Assembly (NCBI RefSeq): GCF_005765165.1
Contig: NZ_VCIW01000002.1
Coordinates: 481,680-545,679 of the forward strand
DNA: 64,000 bases
Origin: Paenibacillus antri
Lineage (GTDB): Bacteria > Bacillota > Bacilli > Paenibacillales > YIM-B00363
Direction: 5' to 3'
The position numbers and the translations under genes are program-made. Below are positions 16,399 to 28,579 of the stretch, in pieces (the stretch's first letter is position 1; each line of letters starts with the position of its first letter). The notes under the pieces are model-generated. The model saw only the letters and a program-made list of their open reading frames with translations, did no database searches and had not been told where the DNA came from.

Positions 16399-18843
16399 AT
16401 GACAGAGACGACGAAGCAATCGTCCGGGGGCTATTCCCCGCAGGCGATCGAACCGAAGTGGCAAGCGTATTGGGACGAACAAAAGACGTTCAAGGTGCTC
16501 GACGACCCGAACAAACCGAAATTTTACGCGCTCGATATGTTCCCGTACCCGTCCGGCGACGGCCTCCACGTCGGCCATCCGGAAGGCTATACGGCGACGG
16601 ACATCGTGTCCCGGTTCAAGCGCATGCGCGGCTACGACGTGCTTCATCCGATGGGCTGGGACGCGTTCGGCCTGCCGGCGGAGCAGCACGCGCTGAACAC
16701 CGGCAAGCATCCGCGGGAAATTACGTTCAAGAACATCGACAACTTCCGCCGCCAGATCAAGTCGCTGGGCTTCAGCTACGACTGGGACCGCGAATTCAGC
16801 ACGACCGATCCGGAATATTACAAGTGGACGCAGTGGATTTTCATCCAGCTGTATAAGCGCGGCCTCGCATACGTCGCGGAGCTGCCGGTCAACTGGTGTC
16901 CGGCGCTCGGCACGGTGCTCGCGAACGAAGAAGTCATCGACGGCAAGAGCGAGCGCGGCGGCCATCCGGTCATCCGGAAGCCGATGCGCCAGTGGGTGCT
17001 CCGCATTACGGCATACGCCGAGCGGCTGCTCGAGGATCTGGAGGAGCTCGACTGGTCGGAGAGCATCAAGGATATGCAGCGCAACTGGATCGGCAAGTCG
17101 ACCGGCGCGGAGGTGCGCTTCGCGGTCGACGGGACGGACGAATCGCTCGTCGTGTTCACGACGCGGCCGGATACGCTGTTCGGCGCGACGTATTGCGTCT
17201 TGGCGCCGGAGCACGAGCTCGTCGGCAAGATCGCGACGGACGCGCAGCGCTCCGCGGTAGAAGCGTATCAAGACGCGGCGTCCCGCAAGAGCGACCTCGA
17301 GCGGACCGATCTTGCGAAGGATAAATCCGGCGTGTTCACCGGCGCATACGCGATCAATCCGGTGAACGGCGCGAAGGTGCCGATCTGGATCGCCGATTAC
17401 GTGCTGGCGGGCTACGGCACGGGCGCCATCATGGCGGTGCCCGGCCACGACCAACGCGACTGGGAATTCGCGAAGAAGTTCGACCTGCCGATCGTCGAAG
17501 TGGTGCAAGGCGGCGACGTAAGCGCGGAAGCGTACGCGGGCGACGGGGCGCACGTCAACTCCGATTTCTTGAACGGCTTGAACACGGCGGACGCCATTGC
17601 GGCTGTGACCGAATGGTTGGAGAAGAACGGCAAGGGCGAAAAGAAGGTCACCTACCGTCTTCGCGATTGGCTGTTCTCCCGCCAGCGGTATTGGGGCGAG
17701 CCGATTCCGATTCTTCACCTCGAGGACGGCACGATGAAGCCCGTTCCGGAATCGGAGCTTCCGCTGCTGCTGCCGGACGTCGACGAAATCAAGCCTTCCG
17801 GCACCGGCGAATCGCCGCTCGCGAACGTGACCGAATGGGTGAACACGATCGATCCGGAGACGGGCATGAAGGCGCGCCGCGAGACGAACACGATGCCGCA
17901 ATGGGCGGGCAGCTGCTGGTACTACCTGCGCTTCATCGACCCGCGCAACGATCGGGAGCTGTGCTCCAAGGAAGCGCAAGAGCGCTGGCTGCCGGTAGAC
18001 CTGTACATCGGCGGCGCCGAGCACGCGGTGCTCCACTTGTTGTACGCCCGCTTCTGGCATAAGGTGCTGTACGATATCGGCGTGGTATCGACGAAGGAGC
18101 CGTTCCAGAAGCTCGTCAATCAAGGGATGATTCTCGGCGACAACGGCGAGAAGATGAGCAAGTCGCGCGGCAACGTCATCAATCCGGACGACATCGTGCG
18201 GGAGTACGGCGCGGATACGCTGCGCATGTACGAGATGTTCATGGGGCCGCTCGAGCAGACGAAGCCGTGGAATACGAACGGCGTCGAAGGCGTCTATCGC
18301 TTCCTCAATCGGGTATGGCGGTTGTTCATGACCGAAGAAGGGACGCTCCAGCCGAAGATCAAGCCGGACGGCGGCACGGACGCGTTCAAGCGGACATGGC
18401 ATCGCACGATCAAGAAGCTGACCGAGGATTACGAAGCGCTTCGATTCAATACGGCGATCTCTCAGATGATGATTTTCGTGAACGAGGCCTACAAGCAAGA
18501 CGCGCTTCCGCTCGAGGGCATGAAGCATTTCGTTCAGCTGCTCTCCCCGATCGCCCCGCATATCGCGGAGGAGCTGTGGGAGAAGCTCGGCGGCGCCGGC
18601 TCGGTATCTTACGTGCCATGGCCGTCGTACGACGAGGCTTGGACGGTGGACGACGAAGTCGAAATCGTCGTTCAAGTGAACGGGAAGATCGTCGACCGCG
18701 CGAACGTGGCGGCCGACGCGGACGAGAAGGCGCTCGAAGCGCTCGCGACGTCCCTGGACAAAGTGAAAGAGGCGATGGCCGGGAAACAAGTCCGCAAGGT
18801 CATCGCCGTGAAAGGCAAGCTGGTGAATATCGTCGTCGGATAA
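16399..18843 (+). CDS. leuS: Leucyl-tRNA synthetase
   Basis: An 814-residue class I synthetase of full length. The HIGH-type motif is [11 protein letters not shown] near residues 54-64, the CP1 editing domain contains [20 protein letters not shown], and the KMSKS motif is [11 protein letters not shown] near residue 583. The anticodon-binding domain follows with [17 protein letters not shown]. It charges tRNA-Leu with leucine. The ATG at 16399 follows CAGGAGGACG. It is controlled by the T-box just upstream, and its 3' end meets comER 3 bases away with no visible terminator. Confidence 0.98.
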   Translation: MTETTKQSSGGYSPQAIEPKWQAYWDEQKTFKVLDDPNKPKFYALDMFPYPSGDGLHVGHPEGYTATDIVSRFKRMRGYDVLHPMGWDAFGLPAEQHALNTGKHPREITFKNIDNFRRQIKSLGFSYDWDREFSTTDPEYYKWTQWIFIQLYKRGLAYVAELPVNWCPALGTVLANEEVIDGKSERGGHPVIRKPMRQWVLRITAYAERLLEDLEELDWSESIKDMQRNWIGKSTGAEVRFAVDGTDESLVVFTTRPDTLFGATYCVLAPEHELVGKIATDAQRSAVEAYQDAASRKSDLERTDLAKDKSGVFTGAYAINPVNGAKVPIWIADYVLAGYGTGAIMAVPGHDQRDWEFAKKFDLPIVEVVQGGDVSAEAYAGDGAHVNSDFLNGLNTADAIAAVTEWLEKNGKGEKKVTYRLRDWLFSRQRYWGEPIPILHLEDGTMKPVPESELPLLLPDVDEIKPSGTGESPLANVTEWVNTIDPETGMKARRETNTMPQWAGSCWYYLRFIDPRNDRELCSKEAQERWLPVDLYIGGAEHAVLHLLYARFWHKVLYDIGVVSTKEPFQKLVNQGMILGDNGEKMSKSRGNVINPDDIVREYGADTLRMYEMFMGPLEQTKPWNTNGVEGVYRFLNRVWRLFMTEEGTLQPKIKPDGGTDAFKRTWHRTIKKLTEDYEALRFNTAISQMMIFVNEAYKQDALPLEGMKHFVQLLSPIAPHIAEELWEKLGGAGSVSYVPWPSYDEAWTVDDEVEIVVQVNGKIVDRANVAADADEKALEALATSLDKVKEAMAGKQVRKVIAVKGKLVNIVVG

Positions 18844-18846
18844 GTT

Positions 18847-19677
18847 TTAGGATTGGGGGTTATAAAACAGGCCTTCCACCTTATCCAACTCTTCTTTGTA
18901 TTTATGATGGGTCGTGCGGATGAGCCGCTCGAACGTGCCGTCCAAATCCAGCGACAGCATGCGAAGGCCTTCCGCCGTAATCCCGCCGGGGACGGTCACT
19001 CTCTCCCGAAGCGATTCGGGAGAGAATCCGCCAGCGGTCAGCAGCAATCCGGTTCCGAGCACCATCTCCGAGGCGAGCTTCGTCGCTTCCTCCTTCGAGA
19101 TGCCCGTGTACGTCACGGCCGCTTGCACGAACTGCTCGACGAAGAACGCCAAGAACGCCGGCCCGCAGCTCGAAATATCCGAACTTATCCGCGTATACTC
19201 CTCAGACACGACCAACGGCTTCGACATGCGCTGCAAGAGCCGATCCAACGTTTCGATATCTTCCGCTTCCATGCGGCTTCCGTACATCGTTAGCGTCGCG
19301 CCGCTGCATACGTAATTCGTAATGCTCGGAATGATTTTCGCGATTTTGCAAGGAATATGCTCTTCCAGATGGCGAATCAGGACGGGGCTCGTAATCGATA
19401 CTACCGTCTGGGCCGCGGTTACGTACGGCTTAATGTCGTCGATGACGTTCTTGAACTCCTTCGGCTTCACGCAGAGAAATATCATATCGGCGGCGAGCGC
19501 CACTTCCCGGTTGCTCGGCACGGCCTTCAGCCCCGTATAGACTTCGGCGAGCCGTTCCGCTTTCGCGAACGTGCGGTTCGTCGCGACGATTTGATCCGGC
19601 TTTAGCGCGTCCGTCTTAATCATAGACTCGATCAGGATGCTACCCATACTCCCGGTTCCGATAAATCCGACGTTCAT
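18847..19677 (-). CDS. comER: ComER, pyrroline-5-carboxylate reductase-like protein
   Basis: A 276-residue protein. The N-terminal GFIGTGSMGSILIESMI is the Rossmann NAD(P) site, and FLCVKPKEFKNVIDDI plus SGPAFLAFFVEQFVQAAV match ProC-family proteins. Its location, divergent from comEA, identifies it as ComER rather than the biosynthetic ProC. In Bacillus ComER has been connected to sporulation and biofilm timing; the enzyme activity is unproven. The ATG at 19675-19677 follows AGAAGGAGGATTACG on the coding strand. Confidence 0.88.
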   Translation of the reverse strand: MNVGFIGTGSMGSILIESMIKTDALKPDQIVATNRTFAKAERLAEVYTGLKAVPSNREVALAADMIFLCVKPKEFKNVIDDIKPYVTAAQTVVSITSPVLIRHLEEHIPCKIAKIIPSITNYVCSGATLTMYGSRMEAEDIETLDRLLQRMSKPLVVSEEYTRISSDISSCGPAFLAFFVEQFVQAAVTYTGISKEEATKLASEMVLGTGLLLTAGGFSPESLRERVTVPGGITAEGLRMLSLDLDGTFERLIRTTHHKYKEELDKVEGLFYNPQS

Positions 19678-19812
19678 CGTAATCCTCCTTCTGTTCCCGA
19701 TGGCAAGCGTCGGCGTTACCGACGAGGGTGTCGTAGTTTGTAAACTATATGAATCGTACGCATTGTCTTATGCTTTCGGAATGAACGAATGCCCGTTTCG
19801 AGGTGAAAATCC

Positions 19813-20352
19813 ATGAATGTCCATTACATTCGCATGGCCGGAGGGCTTGCTTCGGTCGGCGCCTTCTTATGGCTCGCCTCCGTCTTCGGCGGCGCCGGCG
19901 ACTCGGACGCGTCGTCCTGGCGCGACATGAACGCGGAGGTCGAGGCTTGGCTGGACGGCGCGAGCGTCGAATCGCCGCCGACGACGAGCGTCGAGGCGTC
20001 TGAGAGCCCGCCCGCCCCGGCCGCCGCGGCGGATGCCGGCTCTCCCGCCGCGGCGGCGCCGGCCTCGCCGGCACGTACGACGGAGGAGTCGGCGCGCGCG
20101 GCGGTAGAGCCGCAAGCGCATGAGCGGAGCGCGGAGGGCGTCGTCGATATTAACCGCGCCACGCTGGAGGAGTTGGACGCGCTGCCCGGGATCGGCCGCG
20201 CCAAGGCGCAAGCCGTCATCGATTACCGGGAGTCGAACGGAGCGTTCGCGCGTCCGGAAGACGTCATGAACGTGAAAGGGATCGGACCCGCCATCTTCGC
20301 GAAAATCCGGCCGTCGATCGTCGCCGGGCCCGCCGCCGAAGATGGAAAATAA
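19813..20352 (+). CDS. comEA: ComEA, competence DNA receptor
   Basis: A 179-residue protein. An N-terminal membrane anchor (about residues 5-25) is followed by a long Ala/Ser/Pro/Glu-rich linker, then a helix-hairpin-helix DNA-binding domain: [29 protein letters not shown] and [14 protein letters not shown]. ComEA binds incoming double-stranded DNA at the outer face of the membrane and passes it to ComEC. GAGGTGAAAATCC precedes the ATG. The first SLBB-like part of the usual 200-residue protein is replaced by the low-complexity linker. Confidence 0.92.
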   Translation: MNVHYIRMAGGLASVGAFLWLASVFGGAGDSDASSWRDMNAEVEAWLDGASVESPPTTSVEASESPPAPAAAADAGSPAAAAPASPARTTEESARAAVEPQAHERSAEGVVDINRATLEELDALPGIGRAKAQAVIDYRESNGAFARPEDVMNVKGIGPAIFAKIRPSIVAGPAAEDGK

Positions 20353-20399
20353 TGCTTTCCTTCCGGCGTCCGATGTGCGAAAATTTCGATAGAACCTAA

Positions 20400-22222
<1,823 letters not shown>

Positions 22223-22255
22223 TCGAATCGTAAACTTAAGGGCATGAAGCACATG

Positions 22256-22293
22256 CGCCGTCTTCCGATCTTGGATCGGAGGCGGCGCTTTTT
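22256..22293 (+). terminator. Terminator-like hairpin between comEB and comEC
   Basis: CGCCGTCTTCCGATC pairs with GATCGGAGGCGGCG (one bulge, one G-U), followed by CTTTTT. It could end or attenuate transcription before comEC. Confidence 0.75.
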
Positions 22294-22333
22294 CGTGTAC
22301 CGGCGTCGTTCGGCGGAAGGAGGAGAGGACAGG

Positions 22334-24871
22334 ATGCACATTAGACGTCCGCTGTTATGGATTTGCGTCGGCTGGCTGGGAGGGATGACGATCGCCTCGC
22401 GTTTCGACGCGGGGTGGATCGCGTTCGGCGGACTGACGACGGCGTTATTCGTTCTGCTCTGGGCGGGAACGCACCATAGGAGAAACGTGCTGACCGCCTG
22501 CGCCGTCGCCGCCGCCTTCGCGATCGGCGGCGGATGGTTCGAGCGGTACGATGCGAGCAATACGACGGCGATTCCGTTCCCGGACAAGGCGGAAGAGGAC
22601 GTCGTATTGTCCGGCGTCATCCGGACGAAGCCGGAGACGGACGGGGACCGGGCGACATTCGATTTGAAGGTCGAACGGATGACGGCGCGCGGCCAAACCG
22701 CGGCCTTGCCGAAAGAAGTCGTGAAGGTTTACGTATACTTCGAAACCGAAGAAGAACGCAACCGAGCGGCGGGGTGGGCGAGAGGCGACCGCGCGACGGT
22801 GACCGGCACGATTCGCCGGCCGCTGCCGGCCGTCAACTTCGGCGGCTTCGATTATCGGGAATATTTGAGACGCCAGCATATTCATTGGACGGCGACGGCG
22901 GAAGGGCTCGCGTCCGTGGAGCGCTTCGAAGCCGCGGATTGGTCCGTGCCTCGGGTCCTCTCCTACGTGGATCGCGTAAGGGACGGGATGGGCGCACGCA
23001 TTGCGGCGGCGTACGACGAACCGGTCGCCGGGTTTATGAAGGGGCTCGTCCTCGGCATACGCGAAGATTTGGACCCGGCCAAGTACCAAGCGTTCTCGCA
23101 GGTCGGCCTGACGCATATTTTGGCGATCTCGGGGCTGAACGTGGCCATCTACGTCGGCGCGATCCTATGGCTGCTGGGGAGGCTGCCGCTTACGCGGGAG
23201 ACGCGGCTCGTCGCGGCGATCGCCGCCGTTCCCGTCTACGTTCTGCTCACCGGGGCGTCCCCCTCCGTCGTACGGGCGGGCATTATGGCGATGATCGCCT
23301 TATATGCGGCGAGAAGGCGGCTGCTGAAGGACGGGATGAACGTACTGGCCGCCGCGGCGCTTGTCATGCTCGCATGGAATCCGTACTTCTTATACGACGT
23401 CAGCTTCCAGCTGTCGTTCGCGGTGACGGCAGGCATTATGCTCGGCACGCCGCTGATGAACCGGCTCGTTCGCATCGACCGGCCGGCGCTGCAGTCCGCC
23501 GTCTCGGTGACCGTGATCGCGCAATGCATCTCTTTTCCGCTCACCGTAGCTTACTTCAACGCATTTTCCGTCTTGTCGTTCCCGGCGAATTTCGTTATCG
23601 TGCCGTTATTCAGCCTGGGCATCATGCCGCTGGGCTCCATCGCGATGCTGCTTTCCTACCTATGGCCGGGAGGGGCGGGGGCGCTCGCCTACGTCGCCGA
23701 GCTGCTTACGTCGCTCAGCTTCAGGCTCGTGACGTGGATGTCCGGGTACGACGACGCCTCCTCGATCTGGGCCACGCCTCCGCTCTGGTGGATCGGCGTT
23801 TATTACGCGTCCTTGTTTACGCTGCTCGCGGCCGCGGCGGACAAGCTTCCCTTCGGCAATGGACGCGGCCCCGGCCTTGGCTTCGAAAGAGGCGTACTCG
23901 AACGGCTGACGGCTATTTTCCGGCGTCGGACCGTTCTCGTTCCGGCATGCGCCGCCGCGTATGCCGGAGCGCTGCTGTACGCTTACGCGCCGAACGCCTT
24001 CGACCGAACCGCCGTCGTCAGCTTCCTCGACGTCGGGCAAGGGGATGCAATTTATATCCGTACTCCGTACGGGAAACATATCGTGATCGACGGTGGCGGA
24101 ACGGTCCGCTTCGGGAAGCCCGGCGAGGAGTGGAGACTTCGGAAGGACCCTTTCGAGGTCGGCGCGGACGTCGTCGTGCCGCTGCTGCGCAAGCGAGGCG
24201 TGCAGCGCATCGACGCATTACTCATGTCGCATGGGGATGCGGACCATATCGGTGGCTTGCGGGCGGTCGTCGATAGCATACCGGTGAAGCGCGTCTTCTT
24301 CAACGGCACGGCGAAGGAAGGGGAGACGAGCGAGGCGCTGTTTCGCGCGATCGTCGCGAAGCGAATTCCGTTAACCGCGGCGTACGAAGGAATGATCGTT
24401 CGGGCGGACCCTGCGACGGAGCTGCGCATCCTGTATCCGAAGCCGTCTGAAGGAACCGAACTCTTCGTCTTGGACGATCAGAACGAACGCTCCGTCGTCT
24501 TGTTAATGAAAGTATACGAGAAGACGTTCCTGTTCGCGGGCGATATCGGGGCGGCCGAGGAAGCGGCGATCGCCGAGGCGCTGCGAAGCGAACGAGCCGC
24601 GTTCCCCTCCTCTCCATCGGGCATCGACGTGTTGAAAGTCGCTCATCACGGGAGCAAGACGTCCACGACGGAAGCGTGGCTCGAGGCGACGAAGCCGAGC
24701 ATCGCAGTCGTCTCCGCCGGGCGGAACAACGTCTATGGGCACCCTCATCCGACGGTGATGGAGCGGCTGCGAGAAGCTGGAATCGTGACGTTCCGGACGG
24801 ATCGACATGGCGAGGTTCAGTTCCGAATTACGCCGGAAGGCTGGGAAGCGCGAACGAAGCTGACGCCGTAG
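22334..24871 (+). CDS. comEC: ComEC/Rec2 competence DNA channel
   Basis: An 845-residue polytopic membrane protein. The N-terminal DUF4131/OB region is followed by the competence domain with HILAISGLNVAIYVG and GASPSVVRAGIMA helices, then a C-terminal metallo-beta-lactamase domain (FLDVGQGDAIYI, MSHGDADHIGG, VAHHGSKTST). ComEC carries single-stranded DNA across the membrane; the C-terminal domain may degrade the other strand. The ATG at 22334 is preferred because GGAAGGAGGAGAGG precedes it; the ATG at 22244 would read through the terminator hairpin. Confidence 0.95.
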   Translation: MHIRRPLLWICVGWLGGMTIASRFDAGWIAFGGLTTALFVLLWAGTHHRRNVLTACAVAAAFAIGGGWFERYDASNTTAIPFPDKAEEDVVLSGVIRTKPETDGDRATFDLKVERMTARGQTAALPKEVVKVYVYFETEEERNRAAGWARGDRATVTGTIRRPLPAVNFGGFDYREYLRRQHIHWTATAEGLASVERFEAADWSVPRVLSYVDRVRDGMGARIAAAYDEPVAGFMKGLVLGIREDLDPAKYQAFSQVGLTHILAISGLNVAIYVGAILWLLGRLPLTRETRLVAAIAAVPVYVLLTGASPSVVRAGIMAMIALYAARRRLLKDGMNVLAAAALVMLAWNPYFLYDVSFQLSFAVTAGIMLGTPLMNRLVRIDRPALQSAVSVTVIAQCISFPLTVAYFNAFSVLSFPANFVIVPLFSLGIMPLGSIAMLLSYLWPGGAGALAYVAELLTSLSFRLVTWMSGYDDASSIWATPPLWWIGVYYASLFTLLAAAADKLPFGNGRGPGLGFERGVLERLTAIFRRRTVLVPACAAAYAGALLYAYAPNAFDRTAVVSFLDVGQGDAIYIRTPYGKHIVIDGGGTVRFGKPGEEWRLRKDPFEVGADVVVPLLRKRGVQRIDALLMSHGDADHIGGLRAVVDSIPVKRVFFNGTAKEGETSEALFRAIVAKRIPLTAAYEGMIVRADPATELRILYPKPSEGTELFVLDDQNERSVVLLMKVYEKTFLFAGDIGAAEEAAIAEALRSERAAFPSSPSGIDVLKVAHHGSKTSTTEAWLEATKPSIAVVSAGRNNVYGHPHPTVMERLREAGIVTFRTDRHGEVQFRITPEGWEARTKLTP

Positions 24872-25132
24872 GCGGCGAACGAGGGGGGAAGACGAATCAA
24901 TACTGGATCCGGCTTTCCTACGGATGGGCGAGAACCAAAGTCGAAAACGGTCAAGTAAGAAGTCGAGATTGAGGCTTGCGCCGCCGCGGAAGCGGGACTA
25001 CCATAGGGGGACTCGGCAATGCGCCGGATGTCGCGTCAAAAAAGGTTGTCGTCACCGAGTTCCGGAAGGGTTAGTATGAAGAAATAAATATACCTAAGAG
25101 TAACGGCAGTCCGGAAGGATTTTACTGATAGG

Positions 25133-26932
25133 GTGGGATCGGCGGTGATTTCGATTTCGAACCTCGTTCCGCTGGGGAAGCTGGCTCGAAGTACCATTCG
25201 CGTGAAGATGATGGCCAGCTTATTGCTCATCGTCGTTCCGTTAATCGGCTTTATTATCTATTCGAACGTGTACGCCATTGAAGTCGTCCGCCATCAAGTG
25301 GCGGAGTCCAACAAGGATCTATTAACGTTATACCGGGACCAACTCGACGGGAGGCTGAACGAAGTCGACAATTACTTGTTCGGCTTAATGTCGGATACGG
25401 ATTTGTCGGACATGACGTTCCTTACGAGCCCGGACGAGCGCGTGTTTGCCGCCCATCGTTTAACGCTCGAGATTTCGAAAGCCATCATGCGTTTCCCCGT
25501 CATTGACGGCCTCTTCGTCTATTTACCCGCGGACGAGCGGTATTTGTACGCCTACAGGGACCGCTCCACGATGAACGATCGCATGAATATGAAAGCGCAT
25601 ATTACTCAGGAGGTTAGCCTGAGGCCGGTCCCCGACAAACAGAATCTCCGCAAGTGGTATATCACGAAACGAGGCGATCAAATCTATCTCGTTAGAGCGT
25701 TCATGCTGAACGACGCCTCGATCATCGGGGCGTGGATCAACGCGAATTCGTTTTTAACGCCTCTGGATTTGCTTGGAATCGGCGAAACGGGGGCGGCCGT
25801 ATTGGGTGACGATGCAGGGAATGCGATCGTCAATCGAAACTTCGTGAAGGAGAACGACATTGAGATCCGCCCCGCCGCCTCTACCTTCTATTTGACCGGG
25901 GAAGACGAGCGGTTTTTGGCGGTGGGGGAACCGTCGGGCGAAGGCGAGTTCGGCCTTTACGCATTTATCCCGGAGGATCAAATTTTACAGCATCTGCCGA
26001 CGTTGAGAATCATATCGTTCCTGCTTCCGTTCGCTTCGGTTTTGATCCTGCTTCTGGGGTTCTTATTGCTTCGAAAGACGCTTCTCGTGCCGATCAATCG
26101 GCTTGTCCAGACGATGAATCGGATTCGTCAAGGGAACCTGGATATGCAGATCAAGCAATTTCCGACGTCGCACGAATTTCAGGTCGTGAACGATACATTC
26201 AATCACATGATGTCCGAGATCAAAGATTTGCGCATTAGCGTATATGAAGAGCAATTAAATAAACAGAAGGTGGAGCTCCAACATTTGCAGCTGCAAATCA
26301 AGCCTCATTTCTTTATCAATACATTAAACACGATGCATACGTTGGCGAGGATGAAGGACTTGGAACGAATGGAAGAGCTGTCGCTTTGTCTCGTGCGGTA
26401 CTTCCGGTATATGTTCCAAAGCAACTTGAACTTCGTAACGTTAAGGGACGAGCTTCAGCACGTGCGCAATTACATGCGGATCCAGGAGCTGCGTTACCCC
26501 GACCAGATCGCGTTCGACTTCGAAGCGCCCGATTTCCTGCTTCGTACGCCGGTTCCGCCGCTGGTCGTTCATTCGTTCGTCGAGAACGCGGTAAAACACG
26601 GCGTTACGCTGGACGATCCGGTGAGAATCGAGGTTCGTCTCGAAATGATAGAAACGCCGCAAACCGTTTTGCTCATCCAGGTTCAGGATACGGGGCCGGG
26701 CTTTAAGCCGGGCGTCATCGAAAATTTGGAACGCGATAGGCGCGTCGTGGATGACGAAGGCGAGCATATCGGGATATGGAACGTAAAACAGCGCCTTAGA
26801 CTGCTGTATGGAGAGCAGGCTTCGGTCGTCCTTCGCAACGCGGAGCCGAACGGCGCAGTCGTGCGGGTTACGCTGCCTTTGGCTCCCGATACGGGAACGA
26901 CACTGATTCGGGGAGGTACGCATCATGATTAA
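25133..26932 (+). CDS. YesM-type sensor histidine kinase
   Basis: A 599-residue kinase. A helix near residues 23-45 and another near 283-306 bracket an extracellular sensor region (about 240 residues). HAMP follows (LLVPINRLVQTMNRIRQGN), then the His_kinase domain with the phospho-His in QIKPHFFINTLNTMH, and an ATPase domain with N-box VENAVKHG and G-box DTGPGF. These kinases sense extracellular sugars and pair with AraC-type regulators, here the overlapping next gene. Starts at GTG 25133 or 25145 are both possible. The 260 bases upstream show no gene. Confidence 0.9.
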   Translation: MGSAVISISNLVPLGKLARSTIRVKMMASLLLIVVPLIGFIIYSNVYAIEVVRHQVAESNKDLLTLYRDQLDGRLNEVDNYLFGLMSDTDLSDMTFLTSPDERVFAAHRLTLEISKAIMRFPVIDGLFVYLPADERYLYAYRDRSTMNDRMNMKAHITQEVSLRPVPDKQNLRKWYITKRGDQIYLVRAFMLNDASIIGAWINANSFLTPLDLLGIGETGAAVLGDDAGNAIVNRNFVKENDIEIRPAASTFYLTGEDERFLAVGEPSGEGEFGLYAFIPEDQILQHLPTLRIISFLLPFASVLILLLGFLLLRKTLLVPINRLVQTMNRIRQGNLDMQIKQFPTSHEFQVVNDTFNHMMSEIKDLRISVYEEQLNKQKVELQHLQLQIKPHFFINTLNTMHTLARMKDLERMEELSLCLVRYFRYMFQSNLNFVTLRDELQHVRNYMRIQELRYPDQIAFDFEAPDFLLRTPVPPLVVHSFVENAVKHGVTLDDPVRIEVRLEMIETPQTVLLIQVQDTGPGFKPGVIENLERDRRVVDDEGEHIGIWNVKQRLRLLYGEQASVVLRNAEPNGAVVRVTLPLAPDTGTTLIRGGTHHD

Positions 26933-28523
26933 CCTGTTGATCGTGGACGACGAACGATTGTTAACGGACGCGCTGAAGATGGAGATCGATTGGGGAGCGC
27001 TCGGGATCGGTTCCGTGCATACGGCTTACAATTCCCGACAAGCGAAGGCCGTGTTCGAAAAGGAGACGATCGACCTTATGCTCTGCGACATCGAGATGCC
27101 GCAAGGCAGCGGACTCGAGCTGCTCGCTTGGGTAAGAGACAACCACCCGAGAACGGAATCGGTCTTTATGACGTGCCATGCGGAATTTAAACTCGCGCAA
27201 CGGGCGATGCAGCTCGGCAGCTTCGATTATTTGCTGAAGCCGGTCCCCTACGATGAATTGTCCCGCGTCATCGGCCGCGCGGCGGACAAAATCAGAAAGG
27301 AAAATGAACGGAATCAGTACAGCCGAATCGGTCAATTCTGGTCCCGCCATCAGCCTTTGCTTGCCGAGCGTCTATGGCTTGATATTATCAAACAGGCGAT
27401 CCCTGCGAACCCGACCGCCATTAAAAAGGAAGCCGAGGAGCGAAACATACCGTTCGACGAGCGGATGCGCCTTCTTCCGATTCTTCTGTGCGTCGATCGT
27501 TACCGCAAATCGTTATCGATCCGCGACGAAAAGATCATGGAATATGCATTGACGAACAGCGGAGAAGAGATGCTGAATGTAAAAGGGAACGGATTATTGA
27601 TCAGGCTGGCGGATCGCAAGCTTCTGGCCCTAATGCCCGTGGAGCGAGACGAGGGGAGATGGCTTGAGGAATGTAAGGCGCGCTGCGAAGCGTTCGTCGC
27701 GTCTTGCCTGCAGTATTTTTACTGCGACTTATCTGTGTATATCGGAAGAGAGGTATACGGCCATGAGCTGAGCGAAATGGTGGATCGGCTGTTGGAGTGG
27801 GATAAGCGCAATGTGGCCGTGAGCAACAAGGTGTTTCTGTGGGAACGAAGGCGCGCTTCGCCCGAAGAAATCGCTCTCCCCGATATGAACGTATGGTCCG
27901 TCATGCTTAAAGAGGGACGAGGAGGTCAAGTCGTCAGCGAAGTGGAAGCGTTCCTGTCGGGCTTTATCGGATCGGAACGGATGGATGCGGAGAACTTGCA
28001 CCGATTCCATCATAACCTGCTGCAGACGGTATTTTACGTTTTGAAGTTAAAGGGCATCGAAGGGCATCTCTTATTCGACGATACGGATTCCGTCGATCGA
28101 TTCCAACGCGCGGTTCTTTCCGTCGAGGACATGATCGAATGGGCGAGGCATACCGTACACAAAGCCATGGAGTACATGGGGACCATACAGCATTCGCCGT
28201 CCGTTATTCGGCGCGTGGAACAATACATTTCGCAACGAATCGAAACGGAGAAGCTTACGAGGGAAGACGTCGCGAATCACGTATTTCTCAATGCGGACTA
28301 CTTGGATCGGATCCTGAAGAAGGAATCGGGCTGCTCGGTGACGGAATTCATCGTTCGGAAACGGATGTTGTTGGCGCAACAATTGCTTGAAAGAACGAAT
28401 TTGCCGGTCGGTACGATCGCCGGACAAGCGGGGTACTCCAATCTCGCCCACTTCTCCCGGAGATTTAAAAAATTCGCCGGCGTAAGTCCGCATGATTATC
28501 GGCTGCTGCGATCGAATCGGTGA
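26925..28523 (+). CDS. YesN-type response regulator with AraC DNA-binding domain
   Basis: A 532-residue protein. The receiver domain has the acidic pair at D8-D9, the phosphoacceptor D55 (LCDIEMP) and K106-type LLKPV. A long central region is followed by a C-terminal AraC helix-turn-helix (AGQAGYSNLAHFSRRFKKFAGVSPHDYR). The ATG at 26925 overlaps the kinase by 8 bases. By analogy with Paenibacillus sugar systems it should activate the neighbouring binding-protein and permease genes. Confidence 0.92.
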   Translation: MINLLIVDDERLLTDALKMEIDWGALGIGSVHTAYNSRQAKAVFEKETIDLMLCDIEMPQGSGLELLAWVRDNHPRTESVFMTCHAEFKLAQRAMQLGSFDYLLKPVPYDELSRVIGRAADKIRKENERNQYSRIGQFWSRHQPLLAERLWLDIIKQAIPANPTAIKKEAEERNIPFDERMRLLPILLCVDRYRKSLSIRDEKIMEYALTNSGEEMLNVKGNGLLIRLADRKLLALMPVERDEGRWLEECKARCEAFVASCLQYFYCDLSVYIGREVYGHELSEMVDRLLEWDKRNVAVSNKVFLWERRRASPEEIALPDMNVWSVMLKEGRGGQVVSEVEAFLSGFIGSERMDAENLHRFHHNLLQTVFYVLKLKGIEGHLLFDDTDSVDRFQRAVLSVEDMIEWARHTVHKAMEYMGTIQHSPSVIRRVEQYISQRIETEKLTREDVANHVFLNADYLDRILKKESGCSVTEFIVRKRMLLAQQLLERTNLPVGTIAGQAGYSNLAHFSRRFKKFAGVSPHDYRLLRSNR

Positions 28524-28579
28524 ACAGGATGGATCGATCGGCAGGCGAATCGGAACCTACAGGTTACGGGGGATGGAGC

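Noticed and set aside
16363..18789. A long open frame of about 800 codons on the strand opposite leuS
   Set aside because: High-GC codon bias leaves the antisense frame open. The product is rich in Arg/His/Val with no family features, and leuS is certain.
22244..22333. Upstream ATG for comEC at 22244
   Set aside because: It would translate a terminator hairpin. The ATG at 22334 has a strong ribosome site and matches the family start.
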